64,000 nt of DNA from Dromaius novaehollandiae (GCF_036370855.1 NC_088098.1:34227981-34291980); one strand, 5' to 3'. Positions 1-13,535 are shown, counted from the first letter of the stretch. Translations and numbers: made by a program. Notes: generated from the sequence alone by a model not told the origin.

Positions 1-387
1 GTTTTGTAACTTGGATTGGTAGCCTTTTTTTTGGCCAACTGCGAGTCTCTAATAATTTTTGAATTACTTTAGGGATGGCTTGGGGTTTTTTCAGGTAATT
101 TATAAAATGTATTTCCACACTTTCCATTGTTAGGTTAATTGGTTTTGTACTCTCTTTAAAAATATTTCTCCAATAATATTAAGCAGTAGTTCTAGAAATA
201 TAATACTTTTTATTAAAATATGGCAGCTGTGTCAAATATGCATATTATAATAGCAGTTGCTTTCATTAAAGACTATAGGTAAATAAGACAACAGGAATCA
301 GGCATACACTTCCCTTGCAGGTAATGTGAGGAACTCTTGACTATGCTGATGAATTCCTCATCTTCTCTTTATTCCCACTCTGTGCAG
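1..387 (+). other. TBC1D30: Intron of TBC1D30 (partial, open at left edge)
   Basis: This stretch precedes a confidently recognised TBC1D30 exon and ends in a pyrimidine-rich tract followed by CAG at 385-387, a good splice acceptor. It is AT-rich and shows no coding signal or recognisable repeat. The left end of the intron and all upstream exons, including those for the TBC catalytic domain, lie outside the window. Confidence 0.8.
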
Positions 388-594
388 ATCAGAATGAAGA
401 ACAAAGTCTGGGCTCCAGCAACATTGCAGAACTAAGTCCAGGAGCAATAGACTCTTGCCGAAGCGAGTATCATGCTGCTTTTAACAGCATGATGATGGAG
501 CGTATGACCACTGATATTAATGCACTGAAAAAGCAATATTCCAGGATAAAGAAGAAGCAGCAACAGCAGGTTCACCATGTGTATATCAGAGCAG
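388..594 (+). CDS. TBC1D30: TBC1D30 internal coding exon (C-terminal third)
   Basis: The exon is open throughout in the frame whose complete codons start at 390, and it encodes about 69 residues. The motif ERMTTDINALKKQYSRIKKK followed by QQQQVHHVYIRA matches, from memory, the conserved segment of TBC1D30 just C-terminal to its Rab-GAP region. The basic, heptad-like run suggests a short coiled coil. The acceptor is CAG at 385-387 and the donor is G/GTAACA at 594/595. The exon starts with two bases of a split codon and ends with one (phase 1). The methionines near 489 are internal and are not a translation start. TBC1D30 is a Rab GTPase-activating protein reported to act on RAB8A and to restrain ciliogenesis; the arginine and glutamine fingers lie upstream of the window. 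Confidence 0.9.
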
Positions 595-2253
595 GTAACA
601 TACTTAAACTTGCTTTACTTACTGATTTATTACAGGCTGACTTCATGATAGGAGACAAGGCAAATAATGGTGTTTTACATTTAACAAAACAGGGAAAACA
701 AAAGAGGATAGAGTATGTAACACATTTGTAATAAAGTGGATGCCACTTCATACCCACAAGTTGTCAATGAGAAGATGATGTTTTTGTTTTTCTTTTGTCA
801 GGATCTGAAGATGACGACCCTGGGATCTTTTTGGGTCCCAGGGACCAGCTGAACAATGGTATTTAAAGGTGTTTTTGCTATCTGGGTGCATTGCGTTGAT
901 CTCTCTGATTTAAAAAATTAAATCTTTGGCATTCTTGGAGTTGACATACTGATGCATTTTAAAAAGTGAAATGAGTACACTTTAGATCAAGGAGCAGGTA
1001 GACGGTGCATATCATCCTAACTTCCCTGAGTTCATCAGGGCATGGCAGATTACGGAGCTGGCTCAAATGTTCTGTTGCAGCTGACAGTCTATCTAGCTCT
1101 AATAATACTGGTGTGAGAACTGAGCTGGAGATCAGTCCATTATTTAGCATGCTTCAATCTGTGTTACAATGTCTATTTCCACAATTGGCAAACTGGACAA
1201 CTCTAGGGTTAGCGTGAGCAGAGGAGCTGAAGACTTTAATAGGTGTGCAAGCTGAACACAGTCCGCCCCACTCATTCCTTCCCGTTTATGAGTCATCTTA
1301 CCAAGTCAGCATTGAACCCCGCAGATGGATCACTGTAGAGAAGTTTATTTCTCTCCTAGATTTGCTAAGCCCATCCTGCGTGGAACATTTGAGTCCATAC
1401 AGCTGCAGCTTTTCGTGAACACTAAGCTCATTTATAAGGAAATTTTTTTTAATAGTGGCAAGGTGTCTGCTTTGAACAAAGGCAGTAGCCATGCTGAAAC
1501 AGTGCAAACAGTAAGATGTTGACTCCCAAGGATTGCCAAAAAACCTTTCTAACTTACTAATCATGATTAATGGCCAGGTTTGTGGTTTAATCAAACTGTC
1601 ACCTAATTCTGAGTCTATTGCTCTGGTTTAATCAGAGTACCTAATGGAAATGAGTTGGTGTGTTTTCATCCATTAAAAAATATATTGGCTCATTCTTCAG
1701 TCACACAGGCCTCATGGAGAGGCTTATGTGACTGACATCATGTAAGGACTGAATGGCTTCCTACAGTTGGAAGAGAAATGAAAGAGGGGGGGAGGATCAG
1801 AGGCTAATATTAATGTTAAACTTTCAGTTATAGCAAGTATACCATTAACAGCAAAAAACTTGTGTGGGATTATACCTAATGCAAGGATTGCATTGCAGTG
1901 GATATGCAAGTGCTTTCTGTGACTACCCAGTTACCTGTTGTTCTCACTCTTGCAATTCCAAAAATTACAGAGCTGTTTTTCGATACCCTTTATTTTCATA
2001 GCATATCTGGCTCAGGACTTACCGATAGGTAAGAAGCAGGGAGGGAGTCAGGAAAACTTTATCGCACAAGTTTCGGCTTTCTGTTTGACTCCAAGATGTA
2101 AGAGAAATTCACTGATTTTACTAGCGTCAGTCCTACAAACCTTTGCTATACCTCAAGAAAGGCATCGAAATTGTCTTTGGTAGTAGATTCTTAGAACAGC
2201 AATTTGTTTTGATCTCTAACAACACTGTGTTTCTTTTAAACACTTTCTTTCAG
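595..2253 (+). other. TBC1D30: TBC1D30 penultimate intron
   Basis: This intron is bounded by GT at 595-596 and by TTTCTTTCAG ending at 2253, and it joins two exons in matching phase. A possible 57-nt cassette exon lies inside it at 802-858. The remainder is non-coding with no repeat that I recognise. Confidence 0.85.
802..858 (+). CDS. TBC1D30: Candidate in-phase cassette exon of TBC1D30
   Basis: A strong pyrimidine tract (about 781-799) leads to CAG/GATCTG, and the segment ends AATG/GTATTT. The 57 nt contain no stop in the frame imposed by the upstream exon. They begin and end in phase 1, so inclusion adds exactly 19 residues (GSEDDDPGIFLGPRDQLNN) between VYIRA and DKGPVTS. The insert is acidic, unlike its basic flanks. 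The donor is weaker than consensus, as expected for an alternative exon. The form I remember for the human protein skips this segment. I infer a cassette exon; a chance phase-compatible segment remains possible. Transcript evidence is not visible here. Confidence 0.5.
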
Positions 2254-3035
2254 ACAAAGGGCCAGTTACCAGCCTTCTCCCTTCTCAGGTAAACTATTCC
2301 CCGGTGATAAACCACCTTCTTTTAGGAAAGAAGATGAAGTCGAATAATAGGTCTCTCAAGAATGCTGTCATTCACATCCCAAGTCATGCTACAGGGAAAA
2401 TGTCTCCCATTCCCCAAGAAGATCTTAAAACAAAACTGAACTCTCCGTGGCGCACTCACATACGAGTTCATCGAAAGAATATTGCTAGGGCCAAAGGCCA
2501 GCTGGGCTATGGGGATACCATTGGACTAATAGATGAGCAGAGTGAGACCTGTAAAACAAATAGTCTTGGTGCAAAGGAGGAGACTTCTGCACATTCTGAT
2601 GTTGGAGAAAGAGAAGGTGGTGGTTTGGATGACAGGACTCCCCGAAAGGCTGACAGACAGTCTGCTGAGCCAGTCTCTAGGGACACCAGCACCAACATGT
2701 CAGTGGTTCAGCTGAAACTGGAAGCACTGGAACTCACCTCAGATAGCAAAGCTGATGCTGAGTCAACATCCAGTCAGTCCTGCCAGACACATTTATCTGA
2801 GTCCTCTGGTTCATCCAGTGACAGTGGAAACCTGGGTAAATCTCCCCAGCCCAGTAACCCAAAGTCGCAAGTCTTCAACCCTTTTCCCAGTGTCAAGCCT
2901 CTTCGAAAGTCAGCCACAGCCAGGAATTTAGGGCTGTATGGCCCCACTGAAAGAACGCCAACTGTACACTTTCCGCAAATGAGTAAAAGTTTCAGTAAGT
3001 CTGTCAGTGGCAACAGTGGGACCAAGAAACGGTGA
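2254..3035 (+). CDS. TBC1D30: TBC1D30 terminal coding exon
   Basis: The exon starts after TTTCTTTCAG at 2253 with AC, which completes a GAC codon begun by G594, and it runs open to TGA at 3033-3035, giving about 260 residues. It reads DKGPVTSLLPSQVNYSPVIN, then HLLLGKKMK, KNAVIHIPSH, KTKLNSPWRTHIRVH, GDTIGLIDEQ, a serine-rich variable stretch, and a conserved end containing PFPSVKPLRKSATARNLGLY and PTERTPTVHFPQMS, terminating GNSGTKKR. From memory the first and last blocks are nearly invariant in vertebrate TBC1D30, while the middle (about residues 80-180 of this exon) is divergent and probably disordered. GTA at 2290 follows CAG and could mimic a donor, but the reading continues through it as in known orthologues. 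Confidence 0.93.
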
Positions 3036-3274
3036 CATACCCCCTGGCACTTCCTATTTCTGACAGCAACAAAAAAAATTGTATTTTTTTTCATGTGTGC
3101 GCGTGTATGTGTGTCCCAAAGAGTTTCTAAACTTTAATTAAAGTAATAGGGACAAAAGTGGTTACCAGATGTATAAATACATGTCTTTGAAAGTTGTGCT
3201 CTTGTGTGGTATGGGATAGATTAGAGAAGATGCACTCCGGCACCCTATTGTAGATTCTGATGGTTCTGTGGTAA

Positions 3275-3280
3275 AATAAA
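3275..3280 (+). terminator. TBC1D30: Poly(A) signal AATAAA, proximal, TBC1D30
   Basis: A canonical hexamer lies about 240 nt after the stop codon, followed within 30 nt by a possible cleavage region. It would give a short 3'UTR. Confidence 0.4.
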
Positions 3281-4948
3281 CATCGATTTACAGTGTGAAG
3301 CATACTGTTTCTTTAAATCTAATCCAGACATAAAATTTCCAGCTGCCTTTAACCCTTCAGCCCCCCCATGGTTGCCTCCTGTCTCTGTCAAAGCTCTAAG
3401 GACAAATTGCCCATCTGTTGCAGCAAAACCTATCCATAAAGCACTTTTTATGGCTGTTTTGCAGCTTCTCTCTTAGACATCATCATGCTCTGTGAGTAGC
3501 TGGAGAAGCCACAACTAATGGAAGCACAAGCAGCCCTAGCAATCGAAAATATCACTTTCAGTGTCGAATATTTGCACTCACCTACTGGGCCATCTGGCTT
3601 TGGACATTCTTGAACAGCATTTCATGCTTTTCTTCCCATGGCAGTCCGCTTCTGATACTGTAGTTTATAATATAACTAGTCAGCAAGCATGAAAATAACA
3701 GACAAGTCTGTCCACAACACTGGCTTGCTATTTTTCTATTACATATAACTGCTGGAGAGTTTCAGCACTGCTAAATTAGATATGTATGTGTAGTCGTTTG
3801 AACGTTATGACACATCCTGGTTACAGTGGACTTAAAAGCTAGTATCTACGTTACAGCCATTTTTAAAATTAATTCATATTTGCCTGCTTGGCAGTATATA
3901 AAATATATGAATGTTCCAAAGTAGTTTAGGAGTTTCAATCCTATAAATAGAGTGATGAGATACTTAAGCTGCCACTTATCATTAAAAGCCAGCATATCAG
4001 CCACTGTATAAGTGGACTGGATCCACTGGACTGCCATGGGATCCATCACTTGGTTCTGGTTTGTTGTGAAACAGCACTGGCTAAGCTATAAGCTGAATTT
4101 CTACTTCTCCGTCAATCTCTTTTGTTAATTTCTCCTAGCATTTTCTCAGAAGCCTATGTTTTTCTTGTTTCCCACTTAGAAGTCCTTCAAAGCTGGTGAA
4201 TATCATAAGACAAATAATGGATGTTTTTCTATATATATTAAAACAGACAGGCAGAGGCACTAAATGTGAATAATTCAACTTCATGGTTGCAAGCTCAAGC
4301 ACTCAAACTCCAAAATTTCAGGTTGCTCCTAAAATACTATAGCTCTGCCATATTGCACGTACTGACTGTGATTCATTACCTTATTACTTCCAAGTTTCCC
4401 ATGACGTAAGATTGCCATGACTCTAATCTGGAGTAAAAGCAGTAATGACGAATCAGTCCCACTGTGTGTAATATCTTCCTCTTTTTATTATTCTTTTGTT
4501 AAATTTGCAAATTAATATATCATGGTCTATTTATTAATTTATGCCATAAAATCTATAGGATGTGATACCAGTTTTATTGTATGCCATATATTATAAGCTG
4601 TACAATATACCCTGTTTATTGTTGTAGGATAATTTTATTACTGTGTTTTATACAAGTGTATGGATATAAAATAATATACAAGTATGAACATTATAAATTT
4701 GAAACATGCATAGATCAAATCTTGCCCCTGCCTTATTTTCAGATCAAAGTAGTATTGTCACTTATGATTATTTGTAGCAATGAGTAAATTTAAAATAATG
4801 TAGAATTTAGTCACTGATTATGGACTGTATGAGAGTTGTTTCCGCTTTGATTTAAAGGAAATGCACTTTTCAAAATTTCATTGTGAATCAATCTCCCTGT
4901 TTTTACCTAGCATGAGTGTACTGTGCAGCTGTATACTGAAATGGTGAA

Positions 4949-4954
4949 AATAAA
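4949..4954 (+). terminator. TBC1D30: Poly(A) signal AATAAA, distal, TBC1D30
   Basis: A canonical hexamer ends the long AT-rich 3'UTR, with a probable cleavage site near 4970. Another AATAAA at 5083-5088 is an alternative end. Confidence 0.45.
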
Positions 4955-4970
4955 AGGACTGTCATTCTGA

Positions 4971-7900
4971 AAAAAGCTGATAAAATATCACAAGTGCATG
5001 AATTTTCAACACATTAAAATGTGATTAAATAATGAAAAATTAGCAAGCTCTGCACACGTACTGGTCTTGGGAAAGAAATGCCAATAAAATACTAATCCTA
5101 GAGATTTAGACCTACTCCGTATCAACAAATGTGCTCTGAGGGGCTTGTACTTGGACTGTTCAGACTGAGGAGAAGGAATCATAGCAACTCAGTGCGTTAG
5201 TTTGCTGTGGGAAAATTTGTTTTCTCTAAGACGGCATTCAATTTTCTTGTTTCCTATAACTATGATTACCTCAGTTGTTCAATAACTCAAAGGATGTTCC
5301 CCACAAAAATGAAGAAATCCCTCTGGTGAACATACAGTAAAAGCAACTTCACTTGGTACTGAGGAGATATGTTCAGAAGAGCTCCAGGAAACCAGGAAAT
5401 CCCGTAGAAGTTTCCAATTTTTTTTTTGCTAGAGAATCCCTTTGGCAAATGTGGTCTGGGGATGCACCAGAGTTTGGAAGAGTGGCTTTGCAACTGTGAG
5501 GGCCTTGGGAACGGTAGTAGGAGTCTCCCTTGCATAAACCTCTGCATTTTGTCCTCCCTAAGGCTTCCTCATACTAATACTTTTTCCATGTGACCAAATG
5601 AGTGTATTGTTAGTTGTTTTTTAACATTCCTGGAGTCTATTTTAGGAGAAACTACTTCATTAGGGTCAGATTGACATCTGTTCATTAGATTGCTTTTCCA
5701 CATCATCAAAGAGAAGCTCTCCAGGGACGGGCATTTGATTCTGTTCTGAGGATACTTATAGTCCTGCAAGTGGAAACAGGTCTGAAGCTATTCTGAGATT
5801 ATTCAAAATTGCCTATCTTTTTTTTGATCGAAGAAATCAGTTTTTCAGAATTGCAGATGGCAAACAATTGATTTCATCCACAAGTGCAGCTAGAGAAACT
5901 GTAATTTTTTATCCTTGTCAAAAATCATACTAGAATGCATCCAAAGTAATATAAATGGTTGCTAAAAAGGCAACAAAATGTTATTTCAAGCTGAAATAAA
6001 ATACAGCCTTTACAATTATATTTCCATTTCAGGTAAAAGTTCAAGTTGAAAATTTTAAGAGAGACTTTTAATCTGATTGGAACTTCCATAACATGCATTT
6101 TAAAGTACCTGAAATTATTTATACAGATATAATGTAGGTCATTTCACCATTTTGTAGTTTTACTTTACCTTTTGGCAATGAGTTACCTGGTGCCCATCCA
6201 CAGACAACAGTCACCTGACTAAGTGGCAAGGAGCCAAAGTCATCTTCTGACATGAGCTCCACTGACAGCCACTGAAGCGTAAAGAGATGAAAATTCATCT
6301 TAATGGGACACTTGCCTTGTCAATGCTTTGTTTGCTCCAGTTTTGCTCACCTTTTGTTGGAGAAAGGAGTGTTCGTAGTGGTGGGTCTGCGTGGAGCCCT
6401 GGGAGTGCTTTGAGATCTGCAGACTAGGGTTGCCAGCCAGCAGGAACTGGTTTTGTGACTAGTTTCTCAAACACCTGGGAACTGCTTTACTTTGACACCT
6501 CTGCTTTCTCCCTGCTTGCTGATAGTTTGGTGTCCCTGGGACAATGTACGTGTCTGGTAGTGTCAGGGATAGGAAAGGTGGATTCAGGATGGTGTCAGTG
6601 GACGTAGGAAGTGGTGTGGATACCCTTCCCCCCTGAAGAGAAGAGCCTTTATGGTTGCATTATCTGGAATTTGAGAGATCTTAAAAGTGGTGAATGAAAG
6701 CTACAGCATGAAAATCTGTCTGCTCGGCTCTGATGAGGAGTTCAGTTAGTTTTTGTAAAGCACTTTGACCAACATGAAGTATTTAACAAGGTTTAAGACA
6801 CAGAATTGAAGGTCATCTCCAATTCTGTTTGTAGTGCAAGATCATTTCAGGCTAGTCAGCGACTGGACCCAGACTCCCTCAGGGTGCAAGATGCAGTTTC
6901 TGATGTGCTCAATCCAACACGCAACATGCAGCAGCTATTAGCTAACCACAGCTTTTTTAAAAAAAAAAAACCACCAACTTTTCCAAGTCTTTCTCTGATA
7001 AAACCATATCAAACCATATTGGCTTACCACAAATCAGCAGGAAGTGCTGCTGTAGGAGGTAATATGTGAGGATAGAGGTTGGGAGGAGGGAAGGAGCACC
7101 TGTAGGTGCTTTGGGGAGGCAAGCTCAAAAGGTGCGAGGACTTTTGAGGGAAAACAAGCTTTTCCTGTCTGTGCTTCTTTTAGATTGCTTGTATATAAAC
7201 AACAAATCAAAGGATCAGGTGATCGGTGTGTGGCTCCCTTTAGGTTGCATTCATTTCAGTGCAGAATACTCATACCAGAACCAGGTTCAAACCCATATTT
7301 GGTAATGCGCAAAACACATCCTGTATCTAGCTGAGAAAACTATGCAAGAATTGCGCTGTCGGATAAACTCTGTTCTGTTTGGCTGCTTATAGGAAAACCT
7401 GTCTTTTCTTCTTCTTCAATGAATATATGCAAATAATGAAACAATTTAGATTTATGCCCACTAGTTTATTTAAATATCAACTAGCAGGTAAATATTACTT
7501 ATAGTGCAAAAAGGAAAATGAAACAAAAAATGGCATATAGATTCCACTGTGTTAAACAGGCCTTGCCTAGTCCCTGTTGCTACATAAGGTCATTTCTTTA
7601 ATAGTAAAAAAAAATCTTTTCCAAAAAAATTCCCCTATGTCATTGGCATAGGAAAGGACTTTCTTTCTTCCCCCACACTGTCCTACTTTTTCATCCTCCA
7701 TGCGCTGAGAGCGGCCATTACTTGCCTGATGTCAGTGGGGAACTGAATCGTGTAATGTTCACCCACTTTGCAGCCCAGCGATCGCTCCCAGCCTGCCTCA
7801 GCAAAAGGGAAACAGCAACAGAGAACCTTGAGTCAGCTCACAGAGGCCCTGTTCACGTGGCAAACCATTAAAAAGGGAGTGAACACTTGAATCCCAGCCA

Positions 7901-10900
7901 GGATAAGGCCATAGTTGTTTCGCAGGCACACCTGGCTTTGCTCGGTCTGTACTGTGAGCCGGATGGGTGCAAGCCAGCTATGGGGAGAGGCTGTAGATAT
8001 GATTATACTGCCCAAAAACTAAGCTAATAAGTGCTGCTAACAGGTAGGTATGCCAGGCCATGCCTGGATGGAGGTGGCCAAGTAACCATGGGTGAAGCAG
8101 CACAACAGTGCTCTCTAAAGCTCTGCAGTGCAGAGTTAGCTTCCCCAGCTAGCGCAGCCTAAAGACTTTGCAAGCTTGTGTCTGCTTAGAGCACAGCTTA
8201 TATCAGTTTGCACAGGATCTTGCAGATGTATGTACCATTCAACCACAGTAGTACCTGGGATTTGATCCTCTGCATCTGTTTTGTTAGCAGCAGGCACGCT
8301 GGTAAATGGCTGTTGTGTGATCTGTTGTCGTCTCTCTCTTTCTTTCAAGGGCACATAGAATTTTTCCTAATCATTTATGATTGTTGGTAACATGAGGAAA
8401 TTCTTCACACAATGCCTCATATTTTGAATACTGGAGCAGGAGACAGAGACACTTTCTACATCACAGAAGTCAATAGTTTTTGCAATTGTTCTCTGCATTT
8501 GGGTTGTTCTTTCCCTTTGTGAACTCCCAACTCTTGTTTGCACTCATTGATTCTGGATTTGGTGGGAGTTTACAAGAAGATAAGAATAGCCATGCTGGTC
8601 TGCTTAGCCCAGGATCCTGCCCCGACCACTAACGGTAGGAAATGCCTAGGGAAGGAGTCCTGTAGGAACATGGTGTATCTAGACACAGCCTTCCCCTGAG
8701 GCAACTTCTCAGCTTTCAGCCATCTGATTTTGTCTGTGTTACTGAAAGGTAAGTGAAACTCAGTGGGCATAAAACTGAATTATTTGTGGAGGACATGATG
8801 GAAATTTGTGGTGCTTGTAGTGCCACTGAAAATCCAGACTTCTGGCTGGAGGGGCCTCTGGTTTGGCCAGACATAGCAGACCAAGAAATGGCAACATCCA
8901 AATGTAATGGCGTGGGGAGGAGGAGTCCACAGAGACTGCAATAGTGAGATGGCATTTCCATATATACATACGCCTCTCATCAGTCTTTTTAGGTTTTAAA
9001 CCAATACCTCGTGTAAGTAGTGAAAAATATATTTTCCAATCTCTATTTCCAGTATATTTAAGAAAGCAGTGGTATGACACAGGACTAGAGGACAGCAGGT
9101 GAAGAGGCTAAGGAAGGGCACGACAGTCAGCAGAGGTAAGGACTAGGGATGGGTTTAATGGAGGAGAACACGACACGGTGTTCCATGTCACATACATTAC
9201 TGTGGATGTAGGATGTGGTGTGAGAAAAGGTGTCGAGTTACTTGTGGGGGAAATGGAGACTAATAGCCCATCAAACTCCAAGTAAATCCATATGTAAAGC
9301 TCTCAGTCATTTCTCATTGTCATTGTGTGAGATTCTGGGAGAGCAGAGAATGCTAAAAAGTGGGGAAATTAAATGGAAAAGTGGTGGCAGTAGCACAGCT
9401 GATGTGATGATCACAAAGGGTGTGAATCTGCCACACCGGTTCAACAGCAGGAAAGAGCAGACTTTCCCTCACAAATAAATTCCTGCTGCATGCTGGTTTG
9501 CCTCTCTGCTGGCTCTGCCAGCATTTTTGTCTGCGTGGCCATTCCTCCCCTTTAGGTTCACAAGCCTCTGGAATCCCCTTGCCTGGGAAATGCTATGGTA
9601 TCGGCCACAAGGAGTCCTCCAAAAAAGGTGGGAAGTTGGAGTGAACCAGGAGCCCACCCCTCAGCCTGAAAGCCTTAGAAATGGGCTGAGAATCCTGATT
9701 TAAGGGCAGCACTTCAGATGGACTGTGCTATGGTTAAGGAAATGCAGGCAGTTCTTCCAAACCAGTTTTTTCAGCCCTATTAGGACACACCTAAAAGGTG
9801 TTTCTATGCTTCCAATGCTCTCTGTCATTGAACCTACCCATGTATGCACACGTGGTGCTTTTTATTCCTGCAGATTCCAGGGGCTTCTCCAAATGACACA
9901 AAGCCACAAACACCAGCCCAGAGCCAAAGGCAGGAGGGAGACAGTGCAAATACACCACAGAAGGGCTAGTGGAGTAAGCAAGTTTGGCCAGCAACAAGGG
10001 GGCAAGGCTATTCTTTGGAAAAGGAGATGAAGTCTTTAGTGGCCATTCAACACACATGTAGAAGTCTGGTATCAAAACTTTGTTGGACAGACAATTGATT
10101 TATAGCTTGCCTGCAATCAGTGATATTCACTCAAGGAGAGGAGAGCTGAGTGAAGCTGAATGAGATTTGAACTTGTCATTCCAAAGATCAAAAGTGGTAT
10201 CAGATCTCTTATAATTGTTTCACAACTGGAATCTGTAATTGCATTTTCTTTATGCTTCCAGTGACATCTTTTCATAAAACTGTTTATGATTTTTCTTTCA
10301 AATATAGATCTGTTGCTCTGTTTTATCTGCACCAAAATGCAGAAGCCATATTGATTGCTTTTTCTCACACTACCAGCCAGTTACATTAGACATCCTGCCC
10401 TTTTGAACTCAAGATTACTGTATATGATAATTTTTTACACTGCGTGTCCGCTGCACTAGTAAACTTTTCACCCAGCTGCAACAATACTGCTCACTGTCTG
10501 GCCCCCGGCACTCTTGGAGAAGAGGCCTTTCTTCAGCGCGAATAGAAGGACTATTGTCTGCTCTGCAGAGGGGCAGACGACTTGATGTTGGCTGCCACGT
10601 TCTCCATCCCTGCTAGCCAGTGCTGAGTCACTGATTTCCTTCCAGACTGGGAAACGTTGGCTCTGTTCACGCTGAAGAGCAGCTGCTTTTGTTGTCGTGT
10701 GAGAGGCAAACAGACCAACGCTGCTGCTGAACCCTCCAGGTTGCTACGACAGAAAGAGAGGGTTGGTGGGACATTTCACTGTTACAGTTTGCAAGGCATG
10801 ATAGCATCTGCAGTAAAAACGCAAAAAAATGCCTGTGAAGATAAAATGTTGCTAACTAACTGATAGAGATTCAGTATGTTCAGACCAGGTTTGCAGACAC

Positions 10901-13535
10901 TGCCAACAGTAGGTCTGTGCTATTTCCTCAGCCCTTAGCCCCTACCACTTCTTTTCTTGCTAATATAAATCCACGGTGATCTTCTAGGCGTGATCACTAG
11001 ATGCCACTGTTGCTCTACACAAAGCCAGCTATGCTGCTAAAAAGCTGTGATTCTTCGGGAAGGAAACATAGACATGATCTCAGTGTTTGGGAAATCTTTT
11101 TCATCTTTGATCAGGTGTGGAACAGTCTCCAAGACGCTCACCTTTGTTTTCAAGTTGCAGCTTCTCTGCTCTGCTTGCCTCCTCTTAATAAGTTTGCTAA
11201 CCTTGAGCACAGTGAAAAACAAAGTACAGAGACAGCCTAACAGTGTCTTTTTGGAAACAGTGTCTCTAGCAATTGAGTAAAATACTGCAAAGACTCTTTC
11301 TTAGAGGCAGAATCACTTTTTTTGTCTCTGGAGGATGTGCTGGCAAGCACGATTTAGGCTGCAGGCAGGTGAAGGAAGTTTGCAAGATTCACTGTGTGCC
11401 TTGTAGAGATTTATTTTGTCTTAGGAGAGGGTCAGCAACCTCTAGGAGAGGGTCACCGGATACTGCCTGACAGAATCAGCTGTGGTCCTGCTGCTGATAT
11501 GTTTCTATCATAAATACTGGCGTGAGCTGTTCCACTCTAACAGTTAGAAGAAAAAAAACCCTTTTTTCTAAACTACTAAGAAAACAAAACATAACAAGAC
11601 TAATGAGTACCCCATCTTGCCAGCTCACTACCCTGCCCTGGGGACTTCCCAGTCGAACCTCTGAGTATTCTTCAAGCTTCTGGAGTCTGTGGAGAAAGTA
11701 TGTTTGGGTCTCTAGCGCGTGGATCCTGTGCCTTGAAGAATTACTTGCTCTTACTGAGAGCTGGATTTTGCTGTCTGCCTGCCACAACCTTCTGACTTCT
11801 CAGGTCCATGTGTACCCCTGACACATCCTTTGCCAGCATCCTAGCCAAAGAAGCTGAGCCTTAGATTTACAGGTCAAATTTTCAGGAGCATGCTTTGCAA
11901 ACGTTAGTGAACAGACATATGCAGAGACACGCAGGCTTGACACAGGCTTACCGAATGCACACTGTCCCATTCACTGCAAAGGGAAAAGTGCCAGCTGAAT
12001 GCAGGTCGTTTGAAAACAAACACCCTAGATCCCTTTAAGGACTTAGGCTCTTAGAACAAGACCAGGATGTTATTAAGATGCTTAAAAAGAAATACAAACC
12101 CTTGCTGAGCTACTGCATAGCAACAGAGGCCCGGACACTCTGTAAAAGTCCTGTTTGGCTCCCGCACTCCTAAAGCAGCTAGAGCTCTGCTTTTGCTTAT
12201 GACATCTCTGTGTCCCTTGGCAAATCCACATGTGAGTAAAAATCTAGTCAAATCAAGCTGAAAAACTGACTCTGATTGACTCTGGGACTTGGCTGGCATA
12301 GCTAGAGCTGCTGCTTGCCATTGGGTAATGAGTCTCAACACAGAGCATCTCTTGATGTGCCTGAGCAGAGCCAGAAATGTTCTGATTTTGGCCATTACAT
12401 CAAGATATGCCTTTAGCTCTTGCTAATATGATTAGTCCAAATATGCCTGGGGAAATTCAGCAGCTGATTGTTTTCAACCTCCATTTTGAGACACGCTTCA
12501 AAGAAAGGCATTGTTTCCAAAAACTGCTTTTATCCCCGGAGTTTGTTTTTACCTTCTACAGTAACCTACAGCCTGGTGTTCTCACCCATGATCAGTGTCC
12601 CCAAACAGCCCCTGGCAACACCTCCCATCCTGATGCAGGGTCTTAACTATTGGGCTACCGTCTACTTGGGGATACATAGGGGGCATTTCCTGTGCCTCCT
12701 CTTGAGGTGGCAACACCGTGCAGACCCACAGTCACGTTCCAGGGAGCAGGGCCATGGCTCTGTGCTAAACGATTTCATCCTGTGGGCTGTGGCTTCGTGA
12801 GAGTGAAGGGGGAGGAAGACATGGAGTTTTTCTAAAATTACAGGCAACAGTCTTGCTGTTTAAAAGCGTAGCTATGGATGGGTCTGTGCATTCACTGGAA
12901 AGGCTGCAAACCAGAGACAGCAGAAAAGCCCTATCCTAGAGATTGGAGCGCTGAGATGGGAGAGGGAGACCTGGCTCCCAGCACCTGTGTGTGTTTAGAC
13001 TTTACATTAGACAGAAATTATAGAAAAAGGGGAGAGAACCAATGTGCAGGGAATAACCTCTACCTAGGGCTTATTTATTTAATTAATGAAAAAATGCATC
13101 CAAATACTCTAGGTGCCAGTGGCATAATTTAAATATGTATCCTACATTTAGAATAATCCATCATGGCCCAGTTTGCTTCTCCGTTTCTATTTGCAAGTCT
13201 GGGCAAAATCTGGGCAAGATCTGGGTAACTTTGGCTAAGGGAAAGACTGTCTGTACTTTACGCTGGGTGAGTTGAAGTGGTTACTGAGACTGAGATGGGG
13301 CTTGGGAAGAATGGATGGATAAGAAAGGGAGTGGAAAAGAGGCTATTTTTTCCCAGTCCGTATTTCAAATATATCGATTTTTGTCTATTTTTTTTCCTTC
13401 AGGGACACACAGTTCATCAGGCATTTAACTGTTACATTTGTTACCTTACAGGCATTGCCATCCTGCACAGTGAGCATTGAGTGCTATTTGAATTAATGTC
13501 ACGGGAAGTTTGCTCTAACCAACCCAATCTCTTGG
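4971..13535. other. Intergenic DNA, no gene recognised
   Basis: I find no exon, RNA gene or young mobile element here. Open frames are short (at most about 115 codons), lack recognisable domains and often overlap on both strands. Minor items are an AAAA-rich run at about 6957-6970 and a small palindrome near 8051-8065 (CCAGGC, CAT, GCCTGG). Confidence 0.6.

Larger units (their letters stand above)
3036..4970 (+). other. TBC1D30: TBC1D30 3' untranslated region (probable extent)
   Basis: The sequence is AT-rich and begins directly after the stop codon. It carries AATAAA at 3275-3280 (possible short form) and AATAAA at 4949-4954 (probable long form); a third signal at 5083-5088 could extend it. 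The part around 4480-4800 contains many ATTTA and TTTATT motifs of the sort found in unstable mRNAs. The true end needs transcript data, so the right boundary is inferred. Confidence 0.5.

Noticed and set aside
489-731. Open frame from ATG at 489 read as a free-standing 80-codon gene
   Set aside because: The first part is an internal TBC1D30 exon and the rest is intron read-through past the GT at 595.
2029-2041. Micro-exon-like GACTTACCGATAG between CAG and a strong GTAAGA donor in the TBC1D30 intron
   Set aside because: Its 13 nt would shift the frame of the conserved terminal exon, and the preceding pyrimidine tract is poor.
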